Source: Gordonibacter sp. An230
GTDB taxonomy: Bacteria; Actinomycetota; Coriobacteriia; Coriobacteriales; Eggerthellaceae
Length of the DNA: 33,420 nt
Reading direction: 5' to 3'
NCBI RefSeq assembly: GCF_002159915.1
Contig: NZ_NFJP01000036.1
Coordinates: 1-33,420 of the forward strand
In this document: positions 31,326 to 33,420 of the stretch, one piece after another
How the letters are laid out: each line of letters starts with the position of its first letter
Position numbering within the stretch: the stretch's first letter is position 1
Notes under the pieces: model-generated
Told to the model about the DNA's origin: nothing
Databases searched by the model: none
The model's input: only the letters and a program-made list of their open reading frames with translations
Translations under genes and position numbers: made by a program

Positions 31326-31354
31326 TTGCACTATATACAGTATGACTGTATAAT
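31326..31354 (+). promoter_or_regulatory. padR promoter with palindromic operator
   Basis: TTGCAC (31326-31331), exactly 17 bp, then consensus TATAAT (31349-31354). A perfect inverted repeat, TATACAGT-ATG-ACTGTATA (31334-31352), fills most of the spacer and enters the -10. This is the expected geometry for autorepression by the PadR protein encoded 37 bp downstream. Confidence 0.8.
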
Positions 31355-31390
31355 GCGGCATGCAGATGCCGACGACCGAGAGCGACCCGC

Positions 31391-31714
31391 ATGGCCAGTA
31401 GAGACAAGCACCTCCCCTTGACCGAGACCGCGTTCTACACGCTGCTCGCGCTGCGCCAGCCTGCGCACGGCTACCTGGTCATGCAGAAGGTCAAGGAACT
31501 GAGCGGCGGCGCGGTGTCCATGGCGGCCGGAACCATGTACGGGGCGCTGGACAACCTGCAGAGGCAGGGCCTCATCTGCCAGGTGGGGTCGCCGGACGGC
31601 CGCAGGAAAACCTACCAGATCACGCCGTACGGCAGCGAGGTGCTCGAACTCGACGTCCGGCGGATCGAGCACATGGCCCGAGCGGCGAGGGAATCCGGAG
31701 GCGACCATGCGTAA
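31391..31714 (+). CDS. PadR family transcriptional regulator
   Basis: 107-aa winged-helix repressor of the short PadR type (PadR-s2). Visible features are LTETAFYTLLALRQPAHGYLVMQKV, GTMYGALDNLQRQGLI (recognition helix and wing start) and RRKTYQITPYGSEVL. A short C-terminal helix provides dimerisation. ATG at 31391 has a weak GAGAG upstream. Its stop overlaps the start of the DUF2812 gene by 8 bp, so the two are coupled. The operator at 31334-31352 implies autoregulation. Confidence 0.93.
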   Translation: MASRDKHLPLTETAFYTLLALRQPAHGYLVMQKVKELSGGAVSMAAGTMYGALDNLQRQGLICQVGSPDGRRKTYQITPYGSEVLELDVRRIEHMARAARESGGDHA

Positions 31715-32318
31715 ACTCGCGAGCTTTTACGACCTGGACAAAGAGGCTGCCTGGCTCGGCCGCCTAGCTGAGGAGGGATGGGCGTTTCGAAGCCGCGGCT
31801 TGCTCGGATACGACTTCGACAAGGCGGACGCGGGAAGGCGCGTCTACCGGATCGATTACCGCGTTTTCAGAACCCTGGCGGACTTCGACGACTACGTCCT
31901 GCTCTTCCATGACGCGGGATGGCGGCACGTTTGGGGAAGCAAGAGCTCCGGCTTCCAGTATTTCGAGGCGGTCGGCGACGACCCGGCGGACGACATATTC
32001 TCGGACACGGCGTCGCGGGCGAGCCGCTACCGGGCGATCGCCCTTCACACGCTTCCGCTGCTCGCCGGATCCCTCTGCCTCGCGGTGTCTGCCGCGTTCA
32101 ACGGAGGCGTCGACCTTGCGGCGATGGCGGATCCCCGGTCGCTCTACTTCACGCCCGGGCTCTGGGAGCGAGCAGGGATCCCGTTCGTCGCGGGCTTCCT
32201 GCTCGAGACCCCGTTCGTGCTCATGAGGAGCTTCTGGTGGGTCCTGGCCTTCGCATGCCTGGGAATTAGCGCGTTCAGCCAAATCATGCTGTTCAAGCTG
32301 AGTCGCAAAGCCGGCTGA
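31707..32318 (+). CDS. DUF2812 membrane protein
   Basis: 203-aa protein. The N-terminal ~95 residues are the DUF2812 domain (SFYDLDKEAAWLGRLAEEGWAFRSRGLLGYDF, then YRIDYRVF and AGWRHVWGSKSSGFQYFEA). Three hydrophobic segments follow (about 111-131, 152-168 and 174-195). DUF2812 genes are typically paired with a PadR gene, and the pair is thought to act in envelope-stress or antimicrobial response; no biochemical role is known to me. The start overlaps padR (ATG at 31707). Confidence 0.88.
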   Translation: MRKLASFYDLDKEAAWLGRLAEEGWAFRSRGLLGYDFDKADAGRRVYRIDYRVFRTLADFDDYVLLFHDAGWRHVWGSKSSGFQYFEAVGDDPADDIFSDTASRASRYRAIALHTLPLLAGSLCLAVSAAFNGGVDLAAMADPRSLYFTPGLWERAGIPFVAGFLLETPFVLMRSFWWVLAFACLGISAFSQIMLFKLSRKAG

Positions 32319-32339
32319 GCGATCGCCCGCGCAGCGAAT

Positions 32340-32360
32340 GCGGGACCCGTCCCGTCCCGC
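32340..32360. terminator. Hairpin between convergent genes
   Basis: A 7-bp stem (GCGGGAC with GTCCCGC) with a 7-nt loop in the 55-bp gap between the DUF2812 and DUF2797 genes. It has no T tract on either side, so function is uncertain. Confidence 0.35.
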
Positions 32361-32373
32361 GCCGCCGTCGTCC

Positions 32374-33294
32374 CTAGAATAGCGAGATCTGCTGAGGCTC
32401 GTAGGCGTACTCGCACACCACTTCGTCCACGAGCAGCTCCACCTCGTGGGACTCCCACTCCTTCACGGACACGACGTAGTTCGTGCCGCCCTGCTCGAAC
32501 ACAAGCGCGCCGCCCACCATGCCGATGCAGCGCCCGCCGCACTCGTTGTCGTGCCCCTCGGGAACCTGCAGATCATGACAATCAGGCGAGGGACCGCCGA
32601 AATAGTAAGGGGAGAGATCCTGAACGGGCTCGGGAGCGAAACCCGTCTGCGCCACTGCGGGAACCTCGGCAAGCACCGCCGCCCGCTCGTCCAAAACGCG
32701 CACGGCCTCGGCGGGGTCGTATCGCTCCTCCACGAGCAGACGCGTCTTGAGCGACGCGCGCATCGTCTCGAGGATGCCCGGCTGCGCGCACAGAGCCGCC
32801 TCCAGCTCGCGCGCCTCATCGGCGCATGAGAAGCGCCCCACGACGCGCGCCGCCCGTGCACCCTGCTCGAGCAGCCGCTCGATGCCGCGCGTCTCGGATG
32901 AGATGCCGGCCTTCACGTGCTGCGGCGAGAAATACGCGAGGTAGACGAAATGCGGCGTGAGGTTGTAGGCGCGCTGCTGGGGCGAGACGAAGTCGGCATA
33001 GTAAAACGACGGGTTGAAGCCGGTCGCCTCGACGCATGCGGGGCACATTGTCTCCTTGGCGTCGGGAAGTAGCTCCACGTTGAGCGGACAGCAGCTCTTC
33101 TCGGAGGTGGCCAGATCGAAGCGGCCGACGCAGCGACGGCGCGGCAAACGGCGCAGCGAGAAGGTGCGTCCGCGCACGGAAAAACGATGCTGGACACCGG
33201 CGTCGACGTCGTTGATCAGGAGATACGGGCCGGATTCGGCGTCGAAGCCATGTCCTGCCAGAACAGCCGTGAGGCCGTCGATGAATCGGGTCAT
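32374..33294 (-). CDS. DUF2797 family protein
   Basis: 306-aa protein. The central part matches DUF2797: FVYLAYFSPQHVKAGISSETRGIERLLEQGARAARVV (in which K-x-G-I-S and EQGA are family hallmarks). The N-terminal part has a probable zinc site (Cys55, Cys68, Cys69, then Cys84 and Cys87 in CPAC). The C-terminal ~80 residues form a beta-rich region of unknown role. The start is ATG at 33294 after AAGGAC at 7 nt; the frame continues upstream without conserved sequence. A TATCAT -10 candidate is at 33346-33351. The function is unknown. Confidence 0.85.
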   Translation of the reverse strand: MTRFIDGLTAVLAGHGFDAESGPYLLINDVDAGVQHRFSVRGRTFSLRRLPRRRCVGRFDLATSEKSCCPLNVELLPDAKETMCPACVEATGFNPSFYYADFVSPQQRAYNLTPHFVYLAYFSPQHVKAGISSETRGIERLLEQGARAARVVGRFSCADEARELEAALCAQPGILETMRASLKTRLLVEERYDPAEAVRVLDERAAVLAEVPAVAQTGFAPEPVQDLSPYYFGGPSPDCHDLQVPEGHDNECGGRCIGMVGGALVFEQGGTNYVVSVKEWESHEVELLVDEVVCEYAYEPQQISLF

Positions 33295-33398
33295 AGAAAT
33301 CGTCCTTGTCGAACTCGTAGCGGTTAGGTCGTTATTCCAACACGAATGATAGCGCACCGACATCATAAAGGGCGTCGACGTCGAGCAGTCACGAAAAA

Positions 33399-33410
33399 CC
33401 CCCCCCCCCC
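33399..33410. repeat. Poly-C run near the window end (probable artefact)
   Basis: Twelve Cs followed by GGCCG and a further C5 that ends the window. As at the other end, this looks like low-quality contig-edge sequence. Confidence 0.7.
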
Positions 33411-33420
33411 GGCCGCCCCC

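Noticed and set aside
31213-31353. 46-codon plus-strand frame before padR
   Set aside because: It has no ribosome site and no recognisable sequence, and it runs through the padR operator and -10.

Overview
The window is a high-GC, almost fully coding bacterial chromosome segment. Gene content (RpsB-Tsf, L31 with a long Ala/Glu/Lys tail, Rho with a long disordered N-terminal arm, desulfoferrodoxin, DUF1848, DUF2797, a HisZ-HisG pair that replaces long HisG) together with GC and codon use fits an anaerobic actinobacterium of the Coriobacteriia, most likely Eggerthellaceae. That placement is inference: no rRNA is present. The first 76 bases are pure C and the last bases are also a C run, so both ends look like contig-end artefacts.

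Layout. 187-5669: mostly independent minus-strand housekeeping and redox genes (rpmE, a DUF1848 protein, a rhamnulose-1-phosphate aldolase-like protein, dfx, lgt, a small zinc ribbon, a Cys-rich protein, an NFU protein). 5786-10686: minus-strand cell-wall and translation genes (a degenerate LCP protein, murA, tsf, rpsB). 10864-12360: a plus-strand tetR-methyltransferase pair behind a striking double operator. 12696-14476: engB, rnhA and an ICMT-like methyltransferase. 14525-20341: a minus-strand operon fsa/tal-rho-sppA-metG with a good promoter and a good terminator. 20355-22322: a gene-poor, lower-GC stretch with decayed genes, including a lipoprotein whose ATG appears to have become ATA. 22323-31033: a histidine operon in the order hisZG (fused)-hisD-hisC-hisB-hisH-hisA-hisF-(yhcG remnant)-hisI. 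31326-32318: padR plus DUF2812 behind a palindromic operator. 32374-33294: a DUF2797 protein.

The most unusual thing is a family of about 140-200 bp structured repeats confined mainly to the his operon. Copies lie between hisC and hisB, between hisB and hisH, between hisA and hisF (inverted), and inside one gene, where a copy is translated as the linker joining HisZ to HisG. A possible fifth relative lies between tsf and murA. The copies share end boxes (GTCAGCGAG and GCAGCGTCGGC) and most share a small CGTGC/GCACG apical hairpin, but the long stems between have largely unrelated sequences that still pair. The fold is conserved rather than the sequence. One copy also supplies the last codons and the stop codon of hisC.

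Other points of regulatory interest are a perfect 24-bp palindrome resembling a ParB parS site in the his leader, two TetR palindromes that interdigitate with the promoter, a PadR-type palindrome over a consensus promoter, frequent extended -10 (TGn) promoters, and nested inverted repeats at the metG terminator. Start codons were chosen by Shine-Dalgarno spacing and by family-conserved N-termini.
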